Below are positions 44,438 through 54,858 of a stretch of DNA of 64,000 bases, piece by piece. Below the pieces are notes generated by a model. That model saw only the letters and a program-made list of their open reading frames with translations, had not been told where the DNA came from and searched no databases. Source of the stretch: Neovahlkampfia damariscottae (Eukaryota; Heterolobosea; Selenaionea; Neovahlkampfiida; Neovahlkampfiidae); contig JABLTG010000073.1 in assembly GCA_016618085.1 (NCBI GenBank), forward strand, positions 30,544 through 94,543. The letters run 5' to 3'. Position 1 is the stretch's first letter; each line of letters begins with the position of its first letter. A program made the translations under genes and the position numbers.

Positions 44438-44670
44438 AGACTCTTGGACAATTCGTCACGTTACTATAATAAACTTTAGTTTTCAAGTTGAAGTATGATG
44501 TTTTAGATAAACAAGTAGCGTTTTCAAATATACCACTACTTTTTAGACAACAAGTGGTGTTATTCACAACAAGTATGCAATTGGGCAATAAGTAGTGTTT
44601 TTAAGCAATAAGTCGTGTTACTCACAATGAGTCATTTATTGCACAAAAAGGCATGTTAATACAAATAACG
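44438..44670 (+). repeat. Left TIR of element B with 19-bp iterons
   Basis: Motifs of the form ACAACAAGT, GCAATAAGT or ACAATGAGT start at about 44547, 44566, 44585, 44605 and 44624, with weaker units near 44508, 44642 and 44661. The spacing is 18-20 bp throughout. The array matches the reverse complement of the right end. Confidence 0.8.
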
Positions 44671-44763
44671 AAGCACTTCAGCTTGAAACATGCCGTTTTT
44701 TAATTGAAGCACTGGTTTTGAAGTAAAAGAAAATTTATTCTTCAATCAGTTTCTTTGTTATTT

Positions 44764-45498
44764 TTACTCCCGAGTTTTTCTCTTCAATTTTATAGTTTTC
44801 CAAAAATTTCCATGTTTTGAGATTTTTTTCTTCTTTCTGTGACTGATTTTTTTTTTCTTCCCATGACTTTGAAAATGTCTCATAAAGGAGGATTTCTTTC
44901 TTTTTGTCTTTTTTTCGGATTTCTTTGGTGGTTTTGGTTTTATAAATTCATCTAATGAAAATTCCCATATTATTTGGTCCTTTTTCCAATCTTTCTTAAA
45001 TTCGTCAAAGAAAACAGTCTTTGCTTTTTTTTCTGAAATAAGAAAATATGTTCCATAACTTGATCCTGCTGTGATAGAAATGACATCGTTCTGAAGTAGA
45101 AATGTATTGTTGTTAGCAGAAAGTGGTACATTTTCAGGAAGAAATAAATCAAATTCTCTCGACGGATCATAAACATAATACCCACATTCAGTTTTAAATG
45201 CTAAGAAAACGTGAAACTCTGGACTGTCATTTTTTTTATAAAAATAGCCAACAAAAAAATTTGGTTTATGTTTTCTTCTAAGTTTTTCATAGAAATAGAT
45301 GCAATTAGTAATGCAATTTCCATAAATAAAATTTGTACAAAGTGAATAAAACCCATTTTCATTGTAATCCTTTTTACTCATTTCATCAAAATAAAGCAAT
45401 TCATAAAATTTTGTTATTGTAAATACTAAATTCTTGCTTTTCTCTATGAACATCTTTTGAAACATCAGATAATTTTTCCATATGAGAATACACTGCAT
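44764..45498 (-). CDS. Transglutaminase-like Cys-His-Asp protein, element B cargo
   Basis: The open frame encodes up to 244 aa. A central region shows the order expected of a transglutaminase/papain-like triad: Cys in YGNCITNCIYFYEKL, His in SPEFHVFLAFK and Asp in YYVYDPSRE. The C-terminal 60 residues are very lysine-rich (SEKKTKRKKSSF), perhaps a nuclear signal. The true start is unsure: another ATG at 45509-45511 in a different frame opens MEQKDAVYSHMEK and may join through an intron that I cannot fix. It is one of two genes in the mobile element and its role there is unknown. Confidence 0.55.
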   Translation of the reverse strand: MQCILIWKNYLMFQKMFIEKSKNLVFTITKFYELLYFDEMSKKDYNENGFYSLCTNFIYGNCITNCIYFYEKLRRKHKPNFFVGYFYKKNDSPEFHVFLAFKTECGYYVYDPSREFDLFLPENVPLSANNNTFLLQNDVISITAGSSYGTYFLISEKKAKTVFFDEFKKDWKKDQIIWEFSLDEFIKPKPPKKSEKKTKRKKSSFMRHFQSHGKKKKISHRKKKKISKHGNFWKTIKLKRKTRE

Positions 45499-45586
45499 CC
45501 TTTTGTTCCATAATCTAATTCTTCAAGTTGTTCAATTTCAGTTATAAATTTAATAATAGTTTTTTTTTCCACCAACCAAATTTCAA

Positions 45587-46146
45587 ATGAGCATTGTGGT
45601 CGAAGTTGTTCAAAGTTTTGATGAAACAATTAAAGAAGGAAATCATGAAATGAAGTCAGACAAACTCATGTAGATTTTTGTAATTTTTCATGGGATGTTA
45701 ATTGAGAAAGACAACATATTTCTTTTTACAAGTACAAAAACTACAATTTGGAGGATCAGATTGTATGCCAAAAACAACTTGTTCACTGGTGAATGGCGTA
45801 AACATATTGGAAATAATGTATTTGAGATCATAGCTTTACTAAATCTTCCTGGTAAACAACAATTTCCAAGTGACTTAAGTCACCAATTCAAATTAAATGA
45901 TAAATACAAAAAAATGCTTCCTGAATCAGAGATAATAGAAAAAGAAGAAAAATTTAGTTGGGAAAAATCCTTTCTGAGTTGGAAATTGATAAAGGATTTG
46001 CGCAAAAATTTGAAGATGCTAATCTTGAATTAGATGATTTGCAATATCTCACCAAAAATGATTTTGAAGTGTTTGTCAAAGACGTGGTTCCAAGAATTAA
46101 ATTGATGAAATATGTAGAAAGTAATTATGATTGTAAAGTGAAATAA
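45587..46146 (+). CDS. SAM-like domain protein, element B cargo (spliced)
   Basis: The ATG at 45587 follows CCACCAACCAAAT and opens MSIVVEVVQSFDETIKEGN. A GT at about 45667 begins an intron whose end I cannot place with certainty. Coding continues in the frame with FTSTKTTIWRIRLYAK and EIIALLNLPGKQQF. A second intron or frame change before 45958 leads to a final exon with LEIDKGFAQKFEDANLELDD and a basic helix (VPRIKLMKYVESNY), a good sterile-alpha-motif pattern. SAM domains mediate self-association or RNA binding. The gene is divergent from the transglutaminase-like gene within element B. Confidence 0.5.
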
Positions 46147-46234
46147 ATTTTCTTTGTTCAAATAAATCCTTTTATTACAAGCAACTTCTTGTATAGTTTA
46201 CTTTTAAAACAAGTAACGTTTTGTACAATTTCTT

Positions 46235-46429
46235 ACTTATTGAGACTAACACCACTTATCGCTTAAAAATACTACTTATTGCCCAATTGCATACTTGTTG
46301 TGAATAACACCACTTGTTGTCAAATTAGTGATGTTAAATTTGAAAATACCACTTGTTTATCTAAAACATCATAATTCAACTTGAAAACTAAAGTTTATTA
46401 TAGTAACGTGACGAATTGTCCAAGAGTCT
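46235..46429 (-). repeat. Right TIR of element B
   Basis: The reverse complement matches 44438-44632 with only scattered differences, including ACGTTACTATAATAAACTTT and the periodic ACAACAAGT/CAATAAGT motifs. The 85 bp before it, and the 100 bp from here to the Ras gene, contain no gene. Confidence 0.8.
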
Positions 46430-46531
46430 TAATAATAGTGAATTAATTATTTTCAAGTGAATCTATTGGATGTGGAACATTTTCATGAACATCATTCTAT
46501 TTATGGATATTTTTCCATTGATCATTAGAGA

Positions 46532-47247
46532 ATGAAAAAGGATAACAAAACACAACAGCAAAAATCAAACTCCACAGATAACTTAGATTCACCTACAAAA
46601 GAAAAAGTAAGAATTGTCATTTTAGGATCTGGATATTGTGGAAAAAGCGCTTTAACTCATCAGTACATGTATTCCAAATTTGAAGAGAAACTGGACCCGA
46701 CTATTGAAGATTGCTTCATGAAGAACACAATCATCGATAATGATCCAATTATTTTGGATATCCTTGATACAGGTGGAAGAGGTACAAAAAATGACATTAA
46801 GTTCAACTTTTTTTAGAAGAGTATGGAAGTATTAGAGACGAATATATGAGAACTGCACAGTGTTTCATACTGTTTTTCAGTATTACTGACCCCTCATCAT
46901 TTCAAGATGCATACTCATATTTTGAACAACTTCTGCGATCTACTGATTCAAATGCAGTTCCCCTTGTGCTAATTGGGAATAAATCTGATTTAACAGAGGA
47001 AAGAGGTGTGAGTTTTGACGAAGGAAAAGAAATGGCTTTGAGAATGGGATGCCCATATATTGAAACTTCAGCAAAAGAAAATATAAATGTTATTGAAGCA
47101 TTTGAAATATTAATCAGAGAATATAAGAGCTCTGAAGGTATCAATGATGAAAATGAACAATTTAGAGATGAAAACAAGAAAAATGTCAACTCCATTCATT
47201 ATCCAAAAAAAGAAAAAACAAAAAAATCTATTTGCCATTTAATGTAA
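46532..47247 (+). CDS. Ras-family small GTPase with altered switch II (Q61R-equivalent)
   Basis: Two exons (46532-46781, 46817-47247) encode 226 aa. The Ras layout is clear: P-loop GSGYCGKSALT, effector loop DPTIEDCF, switch II DTGGREEYGSIRDEYM, NKSDL and ETSAK. The C-terminus CHLM is a CaaX box for prenylation after a basic stretch, so it acts at a membrane. Ras normally has DTAGQEEY; here the catalytic Gln61 equivalent is Arg and Ala59 is Gly, and position 13 is Tyr. Q61R locks human Ras in the GTP state, so this GTPase may hydrolyse GTP slowly or by another route. N- and C-terminal extensions are longer than in Ras itself. Confidence 0.9.
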
Positions 47248-47335
47248 TAAACAATTAATGCTGTTCTTCTCTTCTATGGTTTTTTGATAAAAATATCATT
47301 GACCAATCAAACAACAAAGCATCTCTGAAAAACAA

Positions 47336-48328
47336 ATGACTAAGTTCTTGTCAATTGAAGTTGTTGATAAAACAAACATCAATAAAATTAAAAATAAGTA
47401 TCAAAATGAAATCAATTTTGCGTACCAAATCAACAAAGAAAATGATAATATTCTTTTTCCTTTGAAATCTAACCTTCCAAATGAAGCAACTCAAAAAATT
47501 ATACAAGATGAAGATGTTGTTTTAAAAGAACTCCAAAAGTTTTCACAAAAAACTGACCACATAAAAAAAGAGAAAATCGGAAAAATTTTAATTATTAAAG
47601 ATCAATCAATTTCAACGAATTTCGAGTTGCTAAATAGTTTATTAAGCAATGAAAATGCTGAAACTGTGTTATTTCGTGATCCAAAAGGTTCAAATGGAGA
47701 ATTTAAATTAACAAAATATTTTCATATTTTTGGAAAAGACTCAAGAGAAACTATTTATGAGGAAAATAACATAAAATTTAAAATTGATTTAGAATGTGTC
47801 TTTTATTCATCTAAAATGTTTTCTGATCGAAAAAGAATTTCGAAGATGGTTAAAAAAGATGAAACAGTTTTGATTTGTTATTGTGGCCACGGAGAGTTCA
47901 TTTGTTATTTTTACAAACAATCAAAAAAGATAATAGGGATAGATTCAAATAAAAAAGCTATTGAATACGCTAAACACAATTTAAAAATGAACAATATGGA
48001 AGAGAAATCGATTTTATTGGAAGACGATATTTTCAAGATAGATTTTAATCGAGAGAAATTTGATAGGATTGTAATTCCACAACTATTATTCAAAGATTTA
48101 GATTTAACAAAAAAATTCATTGACCATTTATCAAATAACATGAAAAATAATTCAATGATTCATATCTACGACCATTTAAAGAAAAATGAAATTCATGAAA
48201 AGAAGGAAAAGATCATTGAATGGTTTAAAGAGAATGATCATATAATTACGATTTCTTATTATTTAGTTGGAAATATTGGTATCAATTTTTATCGAATTTG
48301 TTTTGATATCAAAATTATTGGTCACTGA
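47336..48328 (+). CDS. Trm5/TYW2-like methyltransferase, divergent
   Basis: This intronless gene encodes 330 aa. The middle resembles the class-I methyltransferase of the Trm5/TYW2 family, which modify G37 of tRNA: ETIYEENNIKFKIDLECVF, then FSDRKRISKMVKKDETVL, then IGIDSNKKAIEYAKHNL for SAM binding. SAM motif I is unusual (ICYCGHGEF instead of D-FAG-GPF), and the usual NLP/NPP motif is replaced by VIPQ. It may therefore be a distant or weakened member. CCAATCA at 47303-47309 precedes the ATG. Confidence 0.7.
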   Translation: MTKFLSIEVVDKTNINKIKNKYQNEINFAYQINKENDNILFPLKSNLPNEATQKIIQDEDVVLKELQKFSQKTDHIKKEKIGKILIIKDQSISTNFELLNSLLSNENAETVLFRDPKGSNGEFKLTKYFHIFGKDSRETIYEENNIKFKIDLECVFYSSKMFSDRKRISKMVKKDETVLICYCGHGEFICYFYKQSKKIIGIDSNKKAIEYAKHNLKMNNMEEKSILLEDDIFKIDFNREKFDRIVIPQLLFKDLDLTKKFIDHLSNNMKNNSMIHIYDHLKKNEIHEKKEKIIEWFKENDHIITISYYLVGNIGINFYRICFDIKIIGH

Positions 48329-48596
48329 AATCCTTAAAGAAAACTGATTGTATTGGAAAATCTAATCCAAAGATAATTATAAATTCCAAATTCTAAATTG
48401 TAGAATTTTGGGAACTTTTTATCAAAGCAAAATAATTTTAATGAATTAAATGACTCCTTTGTCATAAATCAAACACAAACTAAAACAACAAACACCTAGC
48501 CAAGACACATAATCCAAGAGGATAAAAAATAACATCTCAAATAGAAGGAGACAAAAAATACCATTTTCTTAAACATTTTAAATAAAAAAAAATGCC
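48329..48596. other. Convergent 3' spacer without a gene
   Basis: This is the tail-to-tail gap between the Trm5-like gene (plus) and the large helical protein (minus). It is AT-rich, with a weak inverted pair around AATTCTAAATTGTAGAATT near 48388-48406. I see no coding sequence. Confidence 0.5.
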
Positions 48597-51500
48597 TTAT
48601 TCTTGTTTTATGTCATCTATTTGTGAGTCATCATCAAATTCTTCTTCATTTGAAGAATTAAACAATCCTCTTCTTTTTCCCTTTCCACCAAATAACCCTT
48701 TTTAATTTAGAACTTTATATAAACTTACCAGATGCAATTCTTTTAATACCACTGAAAAAGTCTCTTTGTTCTTCGTCATTTGGTATTAATTCCACTTGAT
48801 GAAACTCATCTTCATCTTCTTCATCTTTGTCTGTTGATTTAGTTGACTCATTTATCTGTTCTTTATTTTCCTCGTGTTCTGGATTACTGATTGTGATATC
48901 AACTTCATTCTCTTTGATTTTTGATTCTGCAGCTTTGTCGCTTGATACTAATTTGTTTGTTTCCAGCTTTGAATCAATAACTGTTGTTGTCTTTTCAACA
49001 ATTTCTTTTTCTTTTCTTGGTGTTTTTGTGACTACCACTTGTAATTCTGTAGGTTCACTGAGAATTGTAGAAGAAACATCATCATCTTTATGCACTCTAT
49101 CATTTAATATTGAATCTCCTCTTTTTGAATCAGCAAGTCTCTCTGCAAAAAGACTAGTTGCTTTTTTTACTTCATCTTGTTTTGAAGAATGTTCAAATTC
49201 TCTTCCTGAGACTTGTATTTCAACATTTTTCTCATCTGTGGGAGGAATTATTTCAATATTTGTAGAATGGATTTCCGTGTTTTCTATAATTTGTGATTCA
49301 ATTCCTTCAACTTGAATGATGGTCTCAGATCTTTCTCTTTTTGAATTTTCAACCATTTCTTGAATAACTTCCTTCTTTTCGACTTCTTTTTCAATTGGTT
49401 TTGAAACAGTCAAATCTAAATCTCCATTTACTATTTTTGAATTAGAAATCAAAAAGACTACCATCAAATTCTTCTAAAGATAATGTTGTTTTTGAAAATG
49501 CAATTTCTAATTCTTGACTCTCAAAATTAGACATAAAATCTTGTTTTTTCAATAAAATATTCAATCCTTGTAATATAACTTCTGCACTTGAAGCATCAGA
49601 TGATCTGATATTTAAAAAATCACCTGTAAAATATTTCTCACTTCTGTCAATTGATTTAACAACTTTAGACATGATTTTATGATATATATTGAAGAAATTC
49701 TTCATTAATTCATTGAATTTAAATTTTTCACTTCTCAGAGCATTTATAAATGATTCATTTTCAAATGATGTAGAAAAAGAGATCAAGATGAGTAGTTGAT
49801 CAGAAATATTTGAAAATTGACATAAATCAAACAATACTTTAAATTCATTAACAAAATTGATCAATATAGAACTTTTTTCTTCTCCTAGAATTGAATCTAA
49901 AGTTTCTTTTGGAAATGCAAAAAATGAATTTGCTTCTGAAATAGCATCAACAGTTTTTTGGAATCTTTCAGCATTGAAATTAGAAGTGATTCCTTTGATA
50001 GATAATAAAACTTTTGTTATTGCATTTAAATCAAATTCTTGAATAGTTTTCATAATTTCTCCTTTTGATTCCAATGAATTTCTTATATTTCTCAATTCTG
50101 AACTTTCTTCAGTTAATTTATTCACAAGATCTTCTCTAGTAGAACATTCTTCATTAAAAAAATCAATTTGAGAAGCAATATCAAGAATTTCAATAAAATT
50201 TAATTCTTTTTCATTTTTATTCAATTGATCATAGTACGCTGTGAATAAATCAATGAAACTCAAAACATTTTGTGATTTCTCCAAAATTTGTTCTGTTTCT
50301 TTAATGAAATCACATGAATTTTCAATAACGTTTAAATATGTCTCAATGATATTTTCTTCAAGTTTCTTTTTCAACATGAAGGAAAATTTGAAAAATTCGA
50401 ATGGAAATAAATCAATGATTTTTGTGATTAATTTTGAAATATGATTGATGAATATTTCTGAAGTTTCCATTTCTATTGTGGACAAATCAATATTTGCTTC
50501 TTTAAATTGATCTCCTGATTTGAAATTTTTTTCAAATTTTTCAACTTGATTTTGGAATCGTTCTTGAAATGAAAGCAGCTCAATAATTGGTACTTTTTCA
50601 GTTATTTCCAAAGTTGTTTTGAATAATTTAATCATTTTTTCTTTAGCAAAATTTTTCTTTAAAAAATCAAGCCTTTCTTGTAATTCTGGAATTGAATCAA
50701 AGTACAATTGAAAATTAATTCTAATCGTTGCAATTTCATTCTGAATTTCATCAAATATATCGGAATCTTCCAATAATTCAAATATTTCACTTCCAATATT
50801 TGTCGGAAATTTTTCAATGTCTAATTCATTAACGAATGAAAATTGAATTTCTTCTTGTGAAAATTTATCCAAATCTTCTTTTTTTAAAGTTTTTTTTTCA
50901 TCTTGAATGAATAAATTACTTCCTATTTTCTTTATTTTTCTCGATATTTCTGATACATCTACTTCATCAACATCTGGTTCTTCTGATTTTATTTTTTCAA
51001 ATTGTTCATTTGTTTCTTCATTTTCAAATAAATCTTCTGATCTTTCAACACTCTTTGAAAGTTTAACTGAATATTCATTATAAATTGAAATGTTTTTTTC
51101 AATCAAAGATAAAAGAAGTGATTTTTTTTTTCTTAAATTTTGAAAATATTCCAATGTGAAATTGGAATCATTGAAGAGCGAAATAATTTTTTCAACAGTT
51201 TCTTTTATCATTTTAACATCTAATTTTGTATATATTTCATTCAAATTTGGTGAATTGATGATGAATTTTTCAAAAATTTCTGATACCTCTGCAGCTTTTT
51301 CTTCACTGAATTTTTCAGGTTCAAGTATAAATAAATGAAATTCTTCAAGTGATTTAATAAAATTTGATAAGTTAGGAATTCCTTCAATTAAACGTTGAAA
51401 AGAAATGAATATTTTTGTAATTGCGTTAAAATTAATTTTTGACAGTAATGATAATACTTCATTTTTGGATGAAACAATTCGTGAAAGTGAAGATAATCTT

Positions 51501-52150
51501 GAAGAATCTTTCATTAGTAATTCTTTTAGTTTTTCTTTTTCGAATTTTTTAAATTCTTCAATTGAAAATCCAATGGTGAATATTTCATCAAGAGAAAACT
51601 CATCTTCTTCATGTTCCAAATGATCATAATAAATTGAAAAAAGGTTTAAGGTATTTATAACTTCTGAACACTGATCTATTTCTCCCTTTGAGTTCCCTAA
51701 ATTTTCAGTTATTTCATCAACTGCTTCTTGAAAGGTTTCTGTTGATTCAAAAAAAGAATTTTTAAAAAAAAAAATTAGTTGAAAAAATTCTTGTGGAAAA
51801 GAATTTGACACATTCTTTGATAAGTTTTCAATAGTTTCTATGAAAAATTTTGTGTTTTCATTTTTTTCCTTTCCTTCTAAACTATTTTGAAAATTTGAAC
51901 TAGCAAGAGTATTTTGTTTTCCAAAATGAATCAGTTCTTTAATAGGTAGGGTTTCTGATAATTGAATCAGCTGTTGAACCAGTTGAATCAAATTATTAGT
52001 TGAGAGTTTTTCTTTAAACTCTGATGAAGAATCTTTAATTCTTTCTATATTTTCTTGATATTTTTTCAGATCTTCCAAGAAAGTAGAAACATCTGTTTGA
52101 ATTTGAGTTACAATTTCTTCTTCCAAAAATTGTTCGTCAATCGTTTTCAT
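48597..52150 (-). CDS. Large helical protein with internally duplicated domain
   Basis: Three exons (52150-49462, 49430-48729, 48697-48597) encode 1163 aa. The first 900 residues are alpha-helical and acidic, and consist of two related units of about 430 aa. Paired blocks include LFSIYYDHLEHEEDEFSLDE with LFTAYYDQLNKNEKELNFIE, and KINFNAITKIFISFQRLIEG with EFDLNAITKVLLSIKGITSN. The last 260 residues are low-complexity Glu/Ser/Thr/Lys sequence, ending in a Gly/Arg patch (LFGGKGKRRGLF) and an acidic tail. I do not recognise the family; the layout suggests a structural or scaffold protein. A CCAATGA box at 52164-52170 precedes the ATG. Confidence 0.8.
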
Positions 52151-52190
52151 AGTCAATAACCAACCAATGAAATAAAAAAAAAAAAAAAAT

Positions 52191-53581
52191 TTATTTAAAG
52201 TCTTTGATAAGTTTATCTTGAAATTTATGTTTTTTTACAAATAATGTATATTCTGGTGAAATGACCAATCGAGAATAAGTATCTGCTAAATTTGTTTTAA
52301 TAGAACACATTAATTCATCAAACAAATTGGACTTAATTTCTTGTTGTTCATCAGATATCACTTTCCAAACTGATGTGCATTGTTTTTTAGGGACATTGAT
52401 TTCCAAAGGTGACAAAGCTCCGTTCAAGTAGGCACCATAAATTTCAAGTGCACTTTCTCTCGATTTCTCTTTGTTCCATTCTTCAATAGCTGTCCAAAAT
52501 TTTATATTTTCTAAAGACCATTCATTTTGTGCGAAGTCAAAAAACATTTTGTATCCATGCTCATCATGTAACAAGAAATCCAATTGTTCAATATCAACTT
52601 TTTTTGAATCTGTCTTTTTGATTTTTGAAATGATCGATTTTACAATTGTCAACAATAAAGGGAATCCAAATACAACAATAATTAACATACCATCAGGTAT
52701 TAATCTTTGTACTTCAAAAAATGTGTCAAATGCTTCTTTTGCGCTGGAATTTTGTCCTAGTATTGGGGCAATGGAATCAAGTATGACTCCAGTTAAAATA
52801 AACAAATAATTAATAACAAATACAGCTAAATAAAGAATCATTTCAAACCTAAAATAATAAGGATCTTCTTTGATGAAATAATCAGATATCTTGCAACGAA
52901 GAAATAATCTCCAATTCAGAATCAAGTCAAATACAACCAATACTCCTAAAAGTAGCATTTGAATTGTTACTAAAACATAAGAGTAAATCCTAGAGTACAA
53001 AAGAAATCCATCTCTGTTGCATGTTTGTCCAGTTCCAAAATAGAAAGAAAGGTGATAAATTCCAAATACTGCAATCATAAACATCATTATAATCATATAT
53101 GGTATGAAACTGGTGATGAATTTCAAAAAGAACATTTGAACTTTGACAATTTTGTTTTTTTTTGATTTGAAGATCGCTTTTCTACTATTGAAGAATACAA
53201 CAAGGAGGTATCTCAATAAGTGAAATAAAACCGCAAAGTAACAAGTGTTTGAACTATTTCAAAAACCGTAAATTTTTATATTAATGGTTCTTACACTCCA
53301 ACTAACCAAATAGATGAGCATCCATCAATGGTAATATGTAAAATTACATCCACCACAATTTTTATGAATAAAACAAAAGCCAAAAAAAATGGTGTGACTC
53401 CTCTTGATTTTAAAGGTTGTTTTCTTGAAAATAGAACAGCCATAACAAAAAACAGTATTATAGCCAGTAGAACAGTACCAGGAAATATATTAAACCAGAG
53501 TTCAGCTTTTGCATGTGCATCTGTTCCACCAAAATTATTATTATTTGTTCCTGATGGAAGAGGTTTTGGTGATTCCATCAT
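52191..53581 (-). CDS. 7TM protein with C-ter RGS domain
   Basis: Two exons (53581-53295, 53253-52191) encode 449 aa. After a short extracellular N-terminus there are about seven membrane segments, beginning FPGTVLLAIILFFVMAVLF and followed by the motif KQPLKSRGVTPFF. A C-terminal RGS domain (HDEHGYKMFFDFAQNEWSLE ... YSRLVISPEY) ends the protein. RGS domains speed GTP hydrolysis by G-alpha subunits, so this couples a receptor-like membrane part to G-protein shut-off, as in plant AtRGS1. It shares the PLKSRG motif and C-terminal layout with the giant receptor at 2072-8428 but lacks the EGF ectodomain. A CCAATCA box lies at 53612-53618. Confidence 0.88.
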
Positions 53582-53827
53582 TTTTATCAACCGTTGCTGG
53601 TGAAAAATAAACCAATCAGTCTACAAAGTAATCATTTTGGAAGTATTTCCAAACATTTGTTTTATAAACTTGGATCAAAACTCTCTTTTTAGAAATGTGA
53701 TTGACTTTGAAAGGTCATGACAAGATTAAGATAAAGAACAAAAAAAGAACATCCACCAACAAACTTCATTTTTATTTACAAATTTATTTTACATTTTTAT
53801 TGTAACATTTATTTACAATTTTCAGTT

Positions 53828-54688
53828 TTAAAAGAGGCTATCCATTTCATCAGGTAAAATTATTTCTTTTTTAAATTTTCTTCTTTTATGTTTTTTTTCT
53901 TCTTCTATTTCCTCTCCAATGCCTGCTTCTTCTTCAATTTTGAAAAGTTTTCTTTTTTTTCTTTTTGGTTCTTCTTCTTCATCTGAAACCCAAGCTTCTA
54001 TGTCTTCTAAATCATTTTTTCTTGCAAAAGTTTGAAATGGTTTGCTTCTGAAAAATAATTTTTCTTCTTCTGTTTCTTTGTCTTTTAAAAATGCCTTTAA
54101 AATAAAAGGACGACGATAATGATGAAAAGAACAAACTGTAAAACATACTCTGTACAATAATTCAGTTATCTTTTCATCTTTTTGAGTGACTCTTGTTTTT
54201 CCAATGTCTAAAGCTGGTTTATTTTTATGATTGAAAGATATCTCTTCATTCGTTTCTGAATCAAGATATACAAAAACAACTTCACTTTTTTCATTTAAGT
54301 CGGTAGGAATTTGTACTAAAAGATCATACTTATATGGTGAACAGTAAATCTTTTCTGGAAAGTATGGAATGTAATATTTTGGTGTTTTTCTGGCTGGTTT
54401 TATATATAAAGTTGGTTGTCCTGGTGATGAATCAATGTTTTCTTCTCCAGAAAATGTTTTCGTTGTTGAATTTTGAAATTCCGATTTAATTTTTGTTTTT
54501 TTGGTTGGATTTTCAATTAGAGTGGATAAAATTGAATCTCTGCGGCTGGATTGTTTTGAAATTTGTGGTGTTTTTTTTTGTAGTGGTTCTGGTTCTGGTA
54601 GGAGTGTATCTACAGAAAACGGTTCATGTTCTTGATCAAAGAACTCTAGTACCTCCTTCACAAATAACTCTTCGTCTTCTCTATTCAT
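53828..54688 (-). CDS. Unknown protein, possible beta-sandwich core with acidic/basic tail
   Basis: This intronless gene encodes 286 aa. An acidic N-terminus (MNREDEELFVKEVLEFF) and a Ser/Lys-rich linker precede a region of about 130 aa with beta-strand character: YDLLVQIPTDLNEKSEVVFV, YRVCFTVCSFHHYRRPFILK and PFQTFARKNDLED. The C-terminus alternates acidic and KRKKRK blocks, as in nuclear proteins. The core vaguely recalls DNA-binding Ig-like folds, but I cannot name a family. The ATG at 54686-54688 follows CCAATCA (reverse strand of 54696-54702); a longer upstream frame lacks an ATG. Confidence 0.75.
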   Translation of the reverse strand: MNREDEELFVKEVLEFFDQEHEPFSVDTLLPEPEPLQKKTPQISKQSSRRDSILSTLIENPTKKTKIKSEFQNSTTKTFSGEENIDSSPGQPTLYIKPARKTPKYYIPYFPEKIYCSPYKYDLLVQIPTDLNEKSEVVFVYLDSETNEEISFNHKNKPALDIGKTRVTQKDEKITELLYRVCFTVCSFHHYRRPFILKAFLKDKETEEEKLFFRSKPFQTFARKNDLEDIEAWVSDEEEEPKRKKRKLFKIEEEAGIGEEIEEEKKHKRRKFKKEIILPDEMDSLF

Positions 54689-54858
54689 GTCTAAGTGATT
54701 GGTTTTCTTTTTGTTTGTTGTCCATAAAACAACCAAAAAATCTATTTATAGGACAAATTGATCAATCAGGATAATTGGTGGAAAATAAACCAATCAGTTT
54801 CTCTCAATCTTCAAAACTCCTTCGTTCTAATATTTGGAAAAATAACCAACAAAAAAAA

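Larger units (their letters stand above)
44438..46429. mobile_element. TIR element B with iteron termini and two divergent cargo genes
   Basis: Terminal inverted repeats start AGACTCTTGGACAATTCGTC and are nearly identical between the two ends over about 195 bp, closer to each other than those of element A. TA flanks both ends (44436-44437 and 46430-46431). A larger direct repeat TAATA is also possible because the target is AT-rich. The inside holds two head-to-head genes (44764-45498 minus and 45587-46146 plus) sharing a box CCACCAACCAAAT at about 45580. There is no transposase-like frame. End sequence and 19-bp iterons tie it to element A. Confidence 0.85.

Noticed and set aside
44500-44670. 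19-bp periodic motifs as a CRISPR array
   Set aside because: Units are degenerate, contiguous and lie inside a transposon terminus of a eukaryotic sequence; there are no separate spacers.
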